From the NCBI RefSeq assembly GCF_042433895.1, contig NZ_JBHLUA010000012.1, forward strand, positions 620,001 to 684,000: a stretch of 64,000 bases of DNA, in the 5' to 3' direction. A program made the position numbers and the translations under genes. The notes beneath the pieces are model-generated. The model did no database searches, had not been told where the DNA came from, and saw only the letters and a list, made by a program, of their open reading frames with translations. Positions 53,634 to 62,323 of this stretch are shown in pieces (positions within the stretch are counted from its first letter, which is position 1; each line of letters opens with the position of its first letter). The DNA comes from Mesonia maritima (lineage in GTDB: Bacteria; Bacteroidota; Bacteroidia; Flavobacteriales; Flavobacteriaceae).

Positions 53634-53855
53634 AAGTTTCGGTAAAATCCCAATTTGGGCGAATAGTAAAACTTTTGTATAAATAATTATAGACCGATGG
53701 GCTGTGTTTATTGTTTTGATTTTCAGTATTTTTGGTTTTTCTTGATACATATGCACAATCTTGTTTTCTCAAAACTATACAAGTATTTTTAATAATTTGA
53801 TGTAATAAGATAAATCAAAAGAATTAGATAAACTTAGTGTAGAGTTTTTCTTTAT
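53634..53855. other. intergenic region downstream of the omega-amidase
   Basis: AT-rich sequence between two convergent genes, with no ORF of coding character. The arm GTGTAGAGTTTTT (53837-53849) can also pair with 53856-53868, forming an alternative hairpin with one bulge to the terminator next to it. Confidence 0.4.
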
Positions 53856-53893
53856 AAAAAACCTACACCAACTTCATTTGAAATTGGTATAGG
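53856..53893 (-). terminator. candidate terminator of the - strand lipoprotein cluster
   Basis: On the - strand a 10-bp stem with one wobble pair (CCTATACCAA, 53893-53884, with 53871-53862) is followed directly by TTTTTT (53861-53856). It lies 180 bp downstream of the beta-helix lipoprotein gene. The interval 53894-54072 has no other gene that I can support. Confidence 0.6.
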
Positions 53894-54072
53894 GGAAAAA
53901 TTTAATGGAATTTTTTATTTATCTATAATATTAATGATTATAGGGATTGACTACTACATCAAAAGAGAATAATTTTGGGGTTCCGTCCAAGGTCAAATTA
54001 TTTTATTCTGATTGATCATGAAGACCTTTTGCATATTATCGTCTACAATACTGTTTTGAGTTTTAGTTATTT

Positions 54073-55278
54073 TCATCCATTGCACATATATCCTCCACTT
54101 ACATTTTCTGTAGAATTATTGCTTTCTGTAAGATTTGGATTTGTTGACCCATAACGGTTATACAACGCGCAAGCACTAATATCTTTGAAGGTTGTGTTGG
54201 TAACTGTTAATACTGGATCTACCCACATCTCAATACCACCACCAGAACCAGAACCACCAGCATATTCAATTATAACATTGTCTATTATATTTTGTACGGA
54301 AGAGGTTCGACGTATGGAAATTGCACTCCAAGCGCCTGGAGTTTTGGTAACACCGGTAAAAACAATAGGATTATCTGGAGCTCCTTCTGCCTTTAGGGCA
54401 CTTCCATCATCAAAGCTCTTATCAATAGTGATTCCCTTGGTATCTTCAAATTCGACTATAACACCAGGCTGTATTGTTAAAATTGCACCGTCTTCGATTA
54501 CTAAGGTATTGGCCATTCTATAGGGTACGCTTAAGGCTGTCCAGGTTTGCGGAGTGCTAATTTTTCTAGGTCCTGCATCACTTTTTAAGCGGATGGCATT
54601 TGTTGTGTTTCCCGTAAAGTTTCCACCGACAATATGACTGGCAAGATTCGCTGTAGCATAAATGGGCAAATCACTGTCATTAACTACGCAGTCATTCATT
54701 TCCACATCATAATCATACCACGTTGCAGTAATACCATAACTTGTGCTGTGCTGAATGTTTACGAATTTTAGTCTAAAATAAGCACCGGGGTCTAAAATCA
54801 AGCTTCCCACTTCGTTATTGCCACTTAAACCGCTATCCCCAGCGTAGAAAATATCGACTTGTTCAAAGCGATTTTTTACACTTTGACTTTCAGAAATAAT
54901 TCCTTTCCAAGACCCTTTTACTTTAGAAGCGCCGGTAAATTTTATTTTTTGTCCCAATGTTCCAACAGCATTTACAGAACCGTCTTCTTTAATCTTCATT
55001 CCTGTTGCCTCTGTAAATTCAATTACTACTCCTGGTTCTATTACTAAATCAATCTCAACAGAGATTACACAGTCAATAATATAATCTACCCCGTCACCCC
55101 TGTTTTCTAGTACAGAAATAACATCTGGGTTATTGTTTTTAAAAGAATTGCATTCCAAGACCATGGGTTCCATTATGGGGTCTTCGCCGGGGCTGTCATC
55201 TTTACTACAACTTATTAAAGTCGAACCTGCGAGTAGCAGGAATAGCATTGTTTTGAATGTTAATTGTATTGTTTTCAT
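54073..55278 (-). CDS. lipoprotein with predicted right-handed beta-helix
   Basis: 401 residues with a lipoprotein signal (LLLAGSTLISCSKDD, Cys24). The mature part repeats a pattern of beta-helix coils: VEIDLVIEPGVVIEFTEATGMKI, GQKIKFTGASKVKGSW, then again LVIEDGAILTIQPGVIVEF and NPIVFTGVTKTPGAWSAI. The two halves resemble each other, indicating an internal duplication. It lacks a T9SS sorting domain. A surface or periplasmic role in binding or cleaving polysaccharide is possible; no catalytic residues were recognised. Confidence 0.82.
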   Translation of the reverse strand: MKTIQLTFKTMLFLLLAGSTLISCSKDDSPGEDPIMEPMVLECNSFKNNNPDVISVLENRGDGVDYIIDCVISVEIDLVIEPGVVIEFTEATGMKIKEDGSVNAVGTLGQKIKFTGASKVKGSWKGIISESQSVKNRFEQVDIFYAGDSGLSGNNEVGSLILDPGAYFRLKFVNIQHSTSYGITATWYDYDVEMNDCVVNDSDLPIYATANLASHIVGGNFTGNTTNAIRLKSDAGPRKISTPQTWTALSVPYRMANTLVIEDGAILTIQPGVIVEFEDTKGITIDKSFDDGSALKAEGAPDNPIVFTGVTKTPGAWSAISIRRTSSVQNIIDNVIIEYAGGSGSGGGIEMWVDPVLTVTNTTFKDISACALYNRYGSTNPNLTESNNSTENVSGGYMCNG

Positions 55279-55332
55279 AATTTTGAATTTTTTAAATATT
55301 ATTAGGAGAGTTAAATAATCTTGTTTTTTTAA

Positions 55333-55899
55333 CTATTCAATATGATTGGGTTGAATATGAAAGGTGACCGTAACTTGAACCCCCTCTTCTTCCGAGTTGA
55401 GGTCATCAAAACTGCCTTCCAATTCCAAATCGTACGTTGCAGTTCCGGCTTCCCCGGTTATATTTTTCGTTTTTAAATTGGCTATTGTGACCGTGCCCGA
55501 CACCCCTCCATAATCTTTATCACCTATTAATATTATTACGGAAGAAAATTCTGAATCTTCGTCCCATCCTTCAGGGGAATTTGATATCTGATAGGGTTGA
55601 CCATTATTCTTTAATGTTAAGTCAGCTTCTATCGCAACTGTATTTTCTTCATCAGAAAGAAATAATGACAATGCTTTATTTCCAGCACTGTTTTCAGTAT
55701 AGGTACTGAACAATGATTGACCTCCAGAATCTCCTTCTGAATCCCAAGAATTGGAATATTCTGTACCGTTTACCGTTATGGTGTACGAGCTTTCCCCATT
55801 ATCGTCAGGATTATCAGGGTTTGGGCCGTCATCATCTTTACTGCATGAGAATACACTTATTACCAAAAGGGCCATAAGTGTTGATTTTAAAGTTTTCAT
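55333..55899 (-). CDS. small lipoprotein of unknown function
   Basis: 188 residues. Lipoprotein signal LLVISVFSCSKDDDG (Cys19), an acidic linker (DGPNPDNPDDNGES), then a beta-rich domain with YTITVNGTEYSNSWDSEGD and VSGTVTIANLKTKNITGE and a C-terminus VQVTVTFHIQPN. It sits 54 bp upstream of the beta-helix lipoprotein on the same strand. I recognise no family. Confidence 0.75.
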   Translation of the reverse strand: MKTLKSTLMALLVISVFSCSKDDDGPNPDNPDDNGESSYTITVNGTEYSNSWDSEGDSGGQSLFSTYTENSAGNKALSLFLSDEENTVAIEADLTLKNNGQPYQISNSPEGWDEDSEFSSVIILIGDKDYGGVSGTVTIANLKTKNITGEAGTATYDLELEGSFDDLNSEEEGVQVTVTFHIQPNHIE

Positions 55900-55960
55900 A
55901 ATATAATTTTGGATTTTTAATAGTTTTTAGGGGAGTTCAATGATCCTAATTGTATTGTTT

Positions 55961-56476
55961 TTAAATATTGAATTTTACACCGGCGGACAGCTCGTGCTGG
56001 CAGCCGTCTATAATCACATACTTCAATTCTGCGAAAGGCATAATGTTACTGCCCAAGTCCAGATTGGCGCCAGCGCCCAGGTTAAGGCCAAACCTTCCAT
56101 CGGAAGCATCACTGGAATAATTGCCCAGCTCACCAAGGTCTAGGTCTGCATCTACGCTCACATTGGTATAATTTAAACCTCCCAATCCGTACAGGTGAAA
56201 ATCCTCGTCCTGGATAAAGTAATAGTTTACATTTCCGTTGATTTCCCACCAGTTTACCGTAATAAAGCTTTCTTCTTTAGGTAAGTAGTATATAAAACTT
56301 GGCGAAATACTGAGGTTATCGAGCACGCCAAACTCTGCGTTGGCACCAATACCAACGTTTTCAATTTCGGTACCTTAGGCAAGTTCAGCACCAATACGGG
56401 TATCGATTTGCGCCTGCGAGACCATTAAGCCTGCAAAAAATAATAGGGTGGCTAAAAATAATTTTTTTGTTTTCAT
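55961..56476 (-). pseudogene. outer-membrane beta-barrel protein interrupted by one in-frame TAA
   Basis: Read from the ATG at 56476 the frame gives a good signal peptide (MKTKKLFLATLLFFAGLMVSQAQ), then DTRIGAELA, a TAA at codon 34 (56377-56375), and continues in the same frame with GTEIENVGIGANAEFGVLDN through a beta-barrel (SPSFIYYLPKEESFITVNWW; FAELKYVIIDGCQHELSAGVKFNI) to a normal stop. Family members usually have Tyr where the TAA stands (AYGTEIE), so a single base change TAT/TAC to TAA explains it. The 171-codon length and C-terminal aromatic-rich strand are otherwise intact. The downstream part alone (ATG-less fragment from 56326) would lack export. Confidence 0.8.
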
Positions 56477-56507
56477 AATAGAGTTTATATTTAGTTTAAA
56501 AATTAAG

Positions 56508-57050
56508 TTAGAGTTTGTTGGCAAAAAGCTTGGCCACTTTAATGGATTTAGCTTTATTAAAAGCGTTGTCAGCAGAGATTTCTGCTTTCACATGAATTAA
56601 ATTTCCACCTTTTAAAAAGGTAATTTGACCCATTTTTTCACTCCAGATTGCCATCTCGCCCACGTTATCAATCGCTTCGCCATCCTTATAAACAGCGATG
56701 GATTGCTTGTACAGTTTCTTATTTACGTTAATGGCCCATACAATGCTCATTTCAGCAGGTCGATTGGTCATGTGGCGATTAAAGACTTCATAAGGGAACG
56801 TTATGGATTCCCATTTGTAAAAACAGGCAGGGTATGTGGTGTTTTTTTTAACCTTGCTCGTTTCGGCATCTGCAGGAATGGCCAATGCTTTTTTTATTTC
56901 AGCATCAGTCAGCAACTCGCAAGGGGATTGATTTACTTTGCTGTGGGCAGTCATTTCTACCTCTTGCATCTCCTCTGTAGAGGATTTTTCTGAATTTTTA
57001 CACGCTAAAACAGCCAGTATAATAACAAAAAAGACAATTGTTTTTTTCAT
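56508..57050 (-). CDS. lipoprotein of unknown function
   Basis: I prefer the ATG at 57050, which gives a compact signal MKKTIVFFVIILAVLACKNSE with lipobox Cys17; an ATG nine codons upstream (57077) is possible. The mature 160 residues contain SPCELLTDAEIKKAL and TTYPACFYKWESITF, two Cys-bearing segments reminiscent of DUF3558-type lipoproteins, and KMGQITFLKGGNLIHVKAE. Secreted or periplasmic; function unknown. Confidence 0.72.
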   Translation of the reverse strand: MKKTIVFFVIILAVLACKNSEKSSTEEMQEVEMTAHSKVNQSPCELLTDAEIKKALAIPADAETSKVKKNTTYPACFYKWESITFPYEVFNRHMTNRPAEMSIVWAINVNKKLYKQSIAVYKDGEAIDNVGEMAIWSEKMGQITFLKGGNLIHVKAEISADNAFNKAKSIKVAKLFANKL

Positions 57051-57094
57051 GGTTTCTAGTTTATAAAGCTTTGTCAAGGCTTCCTTTTTTTTAA

Positions 57095-58360
57095 TTACTT
57101 TTTGACAATCTGTTTGACCACGGTTTGTTCCATGCCTGTGGTGATCTTTACAAAATAACTTCCAGGTGAAAACTGAGCCATATTGATTTCAGATTTCCCT
57201 TCCCAGCTTTTTAAACGCTGGCCGGTCATGGAAAAGAGGTCGATTTTTTGAATGTTGTCATCTTTAGTTTTTACGTGCAAGATATCTTGTGTGGGGTTAG
57301 GGTACAGGGTTATGTTGTTTTGGGGGGTTGCTATGATTTCTTCAGTACCCAGCTGCCCATCATCCACAAATACCGAAGCTGCAGCAGCATTGTTAGAACC
57401 GTTGGTCAGGTCTTGTGGGATTCCGTTTTTCCACAGCGTAGCTACATCATTTGTGCCGTTACTTTCATAACCAGCCAAATACACATCGCTCCCGGAAACA
57501 TAGACCGAAATGGTAGAAGAATTGTTCGATCCAAGGTTCAAGGACTGCGGCATACCGTTTTTCCATAACTTGGCGACATAATCTGAGTAGTCCGTTTCAT
57601 AGCCTGCCGCATACACATCACTGCCGGAAACGAATACTGACGGAGCAACACCATTGTTAGTGCTATCGGTCAGGATTTGTGGGGTGCCGTTTTTCCATAT
57701 TTTAGCTACATCATGAGTGCCATTATACTCATTGCCAGACACATATACATCATTACCGGAAACAAATACCGACTGGGCAACGGCACCGTTTGTACCATCG
57801 GTAATACCTTGTGGTGTCCCGTTCTTCCATAACATGGCCACATAACTGCTACCATTGTCTTCATACCCGGCCACATATACATCGCTGCCATAAACAAATA
57901 CCGAAATGGCTTGAGCGTCGTTTGCACCATTGGTAAGATATTGTGGTGTCCCGTTTTTCCAAAGCGTAGCTACTAAATTTGTACCATTCGATTCCAATCC
58001 CGCCACATAGACATCACTGCCGGAAACGAATACCGATTGGGCAGTGGCCTGGTTTGTACCATCGGTAAGAGTTTGTGGCGTTCCGTTTTTCCACAGCGTA
58101 GCTACATAATTTGTACCATTGTCTTCATAGCCCGCCACATAGACATCACTGCCGGAAACAAATACTGACCGGGCAGTAGCAGAGTTTGTACCATCGCTAA
58201 GGGTTTGTGGCGTTCCATTTTTCCATAGCATGGCTACATCATTTGTTCCATTGTTTTCATACCCGGCTACATATACATCTTGAGCGTTCAAGACGGTGCT
58301 ACATAAACCTATAAGCAGGCTTACCAGTAAAATTCTGTATTGTTTTGTAGTTGTTTTCAT
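57095..58360 (-). CDS. T9SS-secreted protein with seven 44-residue repeats (predicted propeller), copy C
   Basis: 421 residues. Signal peptide (MKTTTKQYRILLVSLLIGLC...NAQD, 28 residues), then exactly seven consecutive units of 44 residues (residues 29-336; pattern VYVAGYExNGTNxVAxLWKNG, xPQxLTDGTNxAxAxSVFVSGSD), then a T9SS type A sorting domain (ITLYPNPTQDILHVKTKDDN...SYFVKITTGMEQTVVKQIV). Seven W-containing, four-strand-like units fit a seven-bladed beta-propeller. The signal peptide is almost identical to that of the upstream neighbour, so they arose by recent tandem duplication. No ligand can be predicted. Confidence 0.9.
   Translation of the reverse strand: MKTTTKQYRILLVSLLIGLCSTVLNAQDVYVAGYENNGTNDVAMLWKNGTPQTLSDGTNSATARSVFVSGSDVYVAGYEDNGTNYVATLWKNGTPQTLTDGTNQATAQSVFVSGSDVYVAGLESNGTNLVATLWKNGTPQYLTNGANDAQAISVFVYGSDVYVAGYEDNGSSYVAMLWKNGTPQGITDGTNGAVAQSVFVSGNDVYVSGNEYNGTHDVAKIWKNGTPQILTDSTNNGVAPSVFVSGSDVYAAGYETDYSDYVAKLWKNGMPQSLNLGSNNSSTISVYVSGSDVYLAGYESNGTNDVATLWKNGIPQDLTNGSNNAAAASVFVDDGQLGTEEIIATPQNNITLYPNPTQDILHVKTKDDNIQKIDLFSMTGQRLKSWEGKSEINMAQFSPGSYFVKITTGMEQTVVKQIVKK
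57353..58276 (-). repeat. seven tandem 132-bp coding repeats
   Basis: The repeats encode the seven 44-residue propeller units and are all the same length. They are clearly similar but diverged at DNA level, especially around LWKNGTPQ and SVFVSGSDVYVAGYE. Confidence 0.85.
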
Positions 58361-58409
58361 TGTTTTTTGGTTTTTAGACTGTTGGAAATTGAATGTTGTT
58401 TTTTTATCC

Positions 58410-59624
58410 TTATTTCTTAACCACTTGCTTTACCACGGTTTTGCCATCTTGTGCGGTGATTTTTACAAAATAACTTCCGGGGGCAAATTGTGATAAATTG
58501 ACATCGGTTTTTCCTTTCCAGGTTTTTAGGCGTTGGCCGGTGATGGAAAAGAGGCTTGTTTTTTGGATATTGCCCAATGGGATCTCTACGTGCAAGATGT
58601 CCTGTACCGGATTGGGGTACAGGGTAAAATGATTTTCTGTCATATCTGACACGCCTAAACTATTGGTTACAAATACAGAGTAGGCATAGGCATAAGTAGA
58701 GCCATCACTTATGGTTTGTGGGGTGCCGTTTATCCATACTTTAACAAGATTCCCTTCTTCTCCTGCTACATAGACATCGCTGTTATATACAACGACAGAT
58801 TTTGCATCACTACTTCCTTGATTATCAAGTATTAGGCTTTGTGGGTTATCGTTTTTCCAGAGTTTGGCTTTTCCTGTCCCGTTGTTAAATTCATTTCCTG
58901 CAACATATACATTGCCGTTAGCAACATAGACAGATTTGGCATAGGCATCATCGGTACCATCGGTCAGGTCTTGCGGGGTGCCGTTTGTCCATAGTTTGGC
59001 TATATTATTTGTGCCATTGAATTCCTTTCCTGCCACATATACATCACCGTTATCCACAAAAACAGAAAGGGCTTCAGCACTTTGAGTACCATCGGTCAGG
59101 TCTTGTGGGCTGCCATTTTTCCATACTTTGGCAATATCCCCTTCTTTTCCTGCTACATAGATATCGCCGTTATCTACATATACGGAAGAAGCCCTGCCAT
59201 AAGTGGCACCATCGGTTAGGTCTTGTGGAGTGCCGTTTGTCCAGAGTTTTGCGGTACCGGACTCATCTCCAGCGACATATATATTACCGTTATATACAAA
59301 GACAGAACGGGCTTCCGCATTTAGAGTCCCATCGGTTAAGCTTTGTGGGGTACCGTTTATCCAGAGTTTGGCTACTCTTATCCCCGTATTATTTTCTTCA
59401 GTACCTGCTACATATACATCGCCGTCATCAACAAATACGGACCAAGCGTTGCCAAAATTGACACCATCGGTCAGGTCTTGCGGAGTGCCGTTTGTCCATA
59501 GTTTGGCAGCTCCTTGATATTCGTTGCCGGCTACATAGATGTCTTGGGCGGTCAAGACGGTGCTACATAAGCCTATAAAGAAGCTTACCAGTAAAATTCT
59601 GTATTGTTTTGTACTTGTTTTCAT
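58410..59624 (-). CDS. T9SS-secreted protein with seven repeats (predicted propeller), copy B
   Basis: 404 residues with the same architecture as its neighbours: signal peptide MKTSTKQYRILLVSFFIGLC...TAQD, seven repeats of 40-45 residues (residues 29-323; pattern IYVAGxE...AKLWTNGTPQDLTDG...ASSVYVDNGD) and a T9SS type A domain (FTLYPNPVQDILHVEIPLGN...SYFVKITAQDGKTVVKQVV). Repeat lengths vary (41, 45, 40, 40, 44, 45, 40), mainly in the loop after the E, which may form a variable face. The first 90 bases of the gene nearly match those of copy C. Confidence 0.9.
   Translation of the reverse strand: MKTSTKQYRILLVSFFIGLCSTVLTAQDIYVAGNEYQGAAKLWTNGTPQDLTDGVNFGNAWSVFVDDGDVYVAGTEENNTGIRVAKLWINGTPQSLTDGTLNAEARSVFVYNGNIYVAGDESGTAKLWTNGTPQDLTDGATYGRASSVYVDNGDIYVAGKEGDIAKVWKNGSPQDLTDGTQSAEALSVFVDNGDVYVAGKEFNGTNNIAKLWTNGTPQDLTDGTDDAYAKSVYVANGNVYVAGNEFNNGTGKAKLWKNDNPQSLILDNQGSSDAKSVVVYNSDVYVAGEEGNLVKVWINGTPQTISDGSTYAYAYSVFVTNSLGVSDMTENHFTLYPNPVQDILHVEIPLGNIQKTSLFSITGQRLKTWKGKTDVNLSQFAPGSYFVKITAQDGKTVVKQVVKK
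58656..59540 (-). repeat. seven tandem 120-135 bp coding repeats
   Basis: Encodes the seven propeller units of copy B; unit length changes by whole codons only. Confidence 0.82.
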
Positions 59625-59788
59625 TGTTGTTTGTTTTTAATGCTAAAGCTTGGGGAAAGGCATGTTTTAATTATGTTTATTATTGTTCAATAGTTAATTG
59701 TTCATTTTCTGCTTTTCGGTATTCATTGTTCCTTGTTTTCTTGCGGTAGGGATCCAAAATGTCCCATTGAATATTTCGGAACGGGGCA
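59625..59788. other. intergenic region upstream of copy B
   Basis: AT-rich near 59640-59720 with short GTTCA-type direct repeats, then turning GC-rich. It holds the presumable leader of copy B on the - strand, but no clear TAnnTTTG box. Confidence 0.4.
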
Positions 59789-60145
59789 TCAGCAGGTCGT
59801 TTTACCCTTAGAGGCCCTTATAATACTGCCTAACGGCTGTCCTGCAAGTGACTGCAGGCAGTTGGGCAAGCTTCCTTTAGGCGCTTCGCCATCTCCTTCC
59901 GTGAGGTTTTTTACCTGGGTAAGGGTGGTCCCCAACCGCCCCCGGTAGGTTATACAACTGTCCAAAGGCACTGTCAGTAAGGCTTCTAGACCGTTGGTTG
60001 ACCGGTGGTAGGTTTTTGTGAACCGCCTGCCCTCTATTCTTGAACTGCCCATAATGGGTTGTCCTACTGCCTGCATGCGGTTGGAAAGGCCTGCTTGCCC
60101 TCTGTTGAAGGGCAGCTGGGCTGTTATTTTAGGTAAAGTCATCAT
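59789..60145 (-). CDS. possible basic 118-residue protein of unknown function
   Basis: The ORF begins MMTLPKITAQLPFNRGQAG and is rich in R, K, G and T; NRMQAVGQPIMGSSRIE and SLAGQPLGSIIRAS look like two diverged copies of one segment. Base composition is much more GC-rich than the housekeeping part of the window. It lies 58 bp behind the next upstream gene on the same strand. I recognise no family, there is no signal peptide, and the overlapping + strand frame 59733-59948 is also open, so the call is tentative. Confidence 0.4.
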   Translation of the reverse strand: MMTLPKITAQLPFNRGQAGLSNRMQAVGQPIMGSSRIEGRRFTKTYHRSTNGLEALLTVPLDSCITYRGRLGTTLTQVKNLTEGDGEAPKGSLPNCLQSLAGQPLGSIIRASKGKTTC

Positions 60146-60203
60146 TTTGTTAAACTATGTTTACAACTTATTTATCTGCTGAAAAAGAACGCTATGTGTT
60201 TGG

Positions 60204-60716
60204 TTATAAGGTCTCGTTTTCAGTGTCTTCTTCCGTAGGCTTATCGTCGCCACGGTTGGCAGTACCGGTGTTTTGGTAGTGCTTTTTCAGGTCTTGGTAT
60301 ATACTGGTGGTACCGGGTTCGTTTTGCCCTGCCAGGTATTTTATATACCGGTAATAGGCTATGGCGTTGTGAAAATTGTCGTGATCCAACAATATCTTGG
60401 TATCGCTCAATTTTTCTGCAATGCGGTTGAGTGCGCGAAAAGGGCTTTCCAATTGCTTGCGTGCCACATAATCGGCATCAAACTCAGCTTTGTCCACCGT
60501 GCCGGGCAGGGTCTCCGGAGCTTGCTCCATATAGTCCTTGCACTTGTTGACCAGTATTTTATTTCGGTCGGCCACAGAGCCGTATTGTTGTCGCTCTTCA
60601 GGCGTGAGGTTGACCACCTTGCCTTCCAGTGCCTGATTGAGCTGGGCAATGCTCTGGTTTATTTGGTCCAGTTCTGCTTCGGTAAAGCTGATGCTTATTA
60701 AATTGTCTAATGCCAT
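60204..60716 (-). CDS. conserved-looking helical protein of unknown function
   Basis: 170 residues, soluble and largely helical: FTEAELDQINQSIAQLNQALEG near the N-terminus, TPEERQQYGSVADRNKILVNKC, then LESPFRALNRIAEKLSDTKILLDHDNFHNAIAYYRYIKYLAG, and an acidic Thr-rich tail (DDKPTEEDTENETL). The amphipathic helices suggest a bundle. It is located between propeller copies A and B and is read in the same direction. Function unknown. Confidence 0.7.
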   Translation of the reverse strand: MALDNLISISFTEAELDQINQSIAQLNQALEGKVVNLTPEERQQYGSVADRNKILVNKCKDYMEQAPETLPGTVDKAEFDADYVARKQLESPFRALNRIAEKLSDTKILLDHDNFHNAIAYYRYIKYLAGQNEPGTTSIYQDLKKHYQNTGTANRGDDKPTEEDTENETL

Positions 60717-60877
60717 GATATTGGTTTTATGAATTCGTATTGCGTATTTATTCAGTAGTGATCTTTGAGAAAAGTAGCAACGATAGGGGTTTTGAGCCTT
60801 ACCGCCTGATAATCTGGTACGGCAGGGTTCCCTACCATCTGCTATCTTTCCCCAAAAATGGCCAATCCTCTTTATTC

Positions 60878-62197
60878 TTATTCTTTTACCACTTTGTGGC
60901 TGGTACCTCCGTTTAGGTCCTTTATAAAATAAACGCCCGCGGCCAAGCCGCTCATATTTATTTGGGTATTTTGCCCGGCTTCTATTTCTTGCAGTAATTG
61001 ACCTTGTAAGTTATACAGTTGTAAGCCAGTAGGCTCTTGGACATTGATGTACAGCACGTCCTGTACCGGGTTGGGGTACAGGGCAAGGTTGTTTTGCAAG
61101 CCTGAAACAGTGTCAACGCCCAACTGGCCATCGTCCACAACTACGGAATACATTGCCGTGTTATCTGGGCAAGCTTGACTGATAAAATCAATATATCCAT
61201 TTTTCCAAAACGTAGCGAAACTACAATTTTGAGAACCATTACTGGCAGATGAGGTCCCTGCCACATAGACATCATTCCCTGAAACATATACTGAATAGGC
61301 CCTTGCTCCGTCAAAAGCACTATTGGTATTTAGGATTTCGCCTACGCCATTTTTCCAAAGCATGGGATCGTCTCCGTCATAGCCTACCACGTACACATCA
61401 CCATTGTTAATAAATACGGAATTGGCAGAAGCCCGTGAAGATCCGTCGGTCAGGTTTTGCGGGTTCCCATTTTTCCATAGTTTGGCGATATAATTGGTGC
61501 CGTTGGATTCCCGGCCAGCGGCATACACATCCCCATTGTTAACAAATACAGATTCGATGTAAGCATAATTGGTGCCGTCAGTAAGGTCTTGTGCGGTACC
61601 GTTTTTCCAGATTTTAGCAACAGCATCCACATAATTGCCATCCACACTGTAATCATATTCAGTACCAATGACATATACATTACCATCAGCAACAAATACA
61701 GATTCGGCATGTGCATTTTGAGATCCATCGGTCAGGTTTTGTGGGTTCCCGTTTTTCCATAGTTTGGCAACATCGTTTGTTCCGTTGTCCTCATATCCTG
61801 CCACATATACATCACCATCAGCAACAAATACAGATTGGGCATAAGCTCTTTGAGATCCGTCGGTAAGGTCTTGTGGCGTTCCATTTTTCCAGATTTTGGC
61901 AACGTAATGATTACCGTCATCTTCATATCCTGAAACATATTGGTCGCCCTCATAGATAAATATGTCCGTGGCCCTCGCAGTTTCGTTTCCACTGGTAAGG
62001 TTTTCCGTGGTGCCATCTCCTTCCCAAATTTGAGCAATATCGGATGAACCATAATTGTCATAACCGGCCACATACACATCTTGAGCAGAAAGCGTTATAG
62101 TAAAAACAAGTGCCCATAAGACAAGCCCTATTTGTTTGATTTTGCCATAAGGGGTATTTATTATTGTTGTTGTGGGGTACTTTTTAAGTTTCATCAT
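60878..62197 (-). CDS. T9SS-secreted protein with seven repeats (predicted propeller), copy A
   Basis: 439 residues. Signal anchor region with a longer N-terminus (KQIGLVLWALVFTITLSAQD), seven repeats (residues 41-358, lengths 45, 44, 44, 50, 44, 42, 49; pattern VYVAGYEDNGTNDVAKLWKNG, NPQNLTDGS...SVFVADGD), and a T9SS type A domain (LALYPNPVQDVLYINVQEPT...GVYFIKDLNGGTSHKVVKE). The signal region and sorting domain differ from copies B and C, so this is the older paralogue. It is the first large gene downstream of the hybrid regulator. Confidence 0.9.
   Translation of the reverse strand: MMKLKKYPTTTIINTPYGKIKQIGLVLWALVFTITLSAQDVYVAGYDNYGSSDIAQIWEGDGTTENLTSGNETARATDIFIYEGDQYVSGYEDDGNHYVAKIWKNGTPQDLTDGSQRAYAQSVFVADGDVYVAGYEDNGTNDVAKLWKNGNPQNLTDGSQNAHAESVFVADGNVYVIGTEYDYSVDGNYVDAVAKIWKNGTAQDLTDGTNYAYIESVFVNNGDVYAAGRESNGTNYIAKLWKNGNPQNLTDGSSRASANSVFINNGDVYVVGYDGDDPMLWKNGVGEILNTNSAFDGARAYSVYVSGNDVYVAGTSSASNGSQNCSFATFWKNGYIDFISQACPDNTAMYSVVVDDGQLGVDTVSGLQNNLALYPNPVQDVLYINVQEPTGLQLYNLQGQLLQEIEAGQNTQINMSGLAAGVYFIKDLNGGTSHKVVKE
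61124..62077 (-). repeat. seven tandem coding repeats of 126-150 bp
   Basis: Encodes the seven propeller units of copy A. The fourth and seventh units carry extra residues in the loop after the second strand. Confidence 0.8.
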
Positions 62198-62323
62198 GTT
62201 TAGGTTTTAAAAGTTTATTGTGTTTTAATTATTAAATTGTTTGTTGGTTATTGGTTTTTCTGTTTTTCAAATATTTTTAAGCCATACCTCAATGACTAGT
62301 CAGTACGATAGGGAAAATCCACT

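Noticed and set aside
54001..54076. A 27-codon ORF whose ATG overlaps the stop of the beta-helix lipoprotein (ATGA)
   Set aside because: Very short, no hydrophobic or domain pattern, and such overlaps occur by chance in AT-rich DNA.
55940..56143. + strand ORF over the beta-barrel gene
   Set aside because: It is the complement of the better supported barrel reading frame, which has a signal peptide and a typical C-terminal strand.
59733..59948. + strand ORF opposite the 118-residue candidate
   Set aside because: No signal peptide or recognisable motif, and all neighbours are on the - strand.
57353..62077. Regularly spaced repeats resembling a CRISPR array
   Set aside because: Units are 120-150 bp, stay in frame, and encode similar protein segments; there is no short constant repeat with unique spacers and no cas gene.
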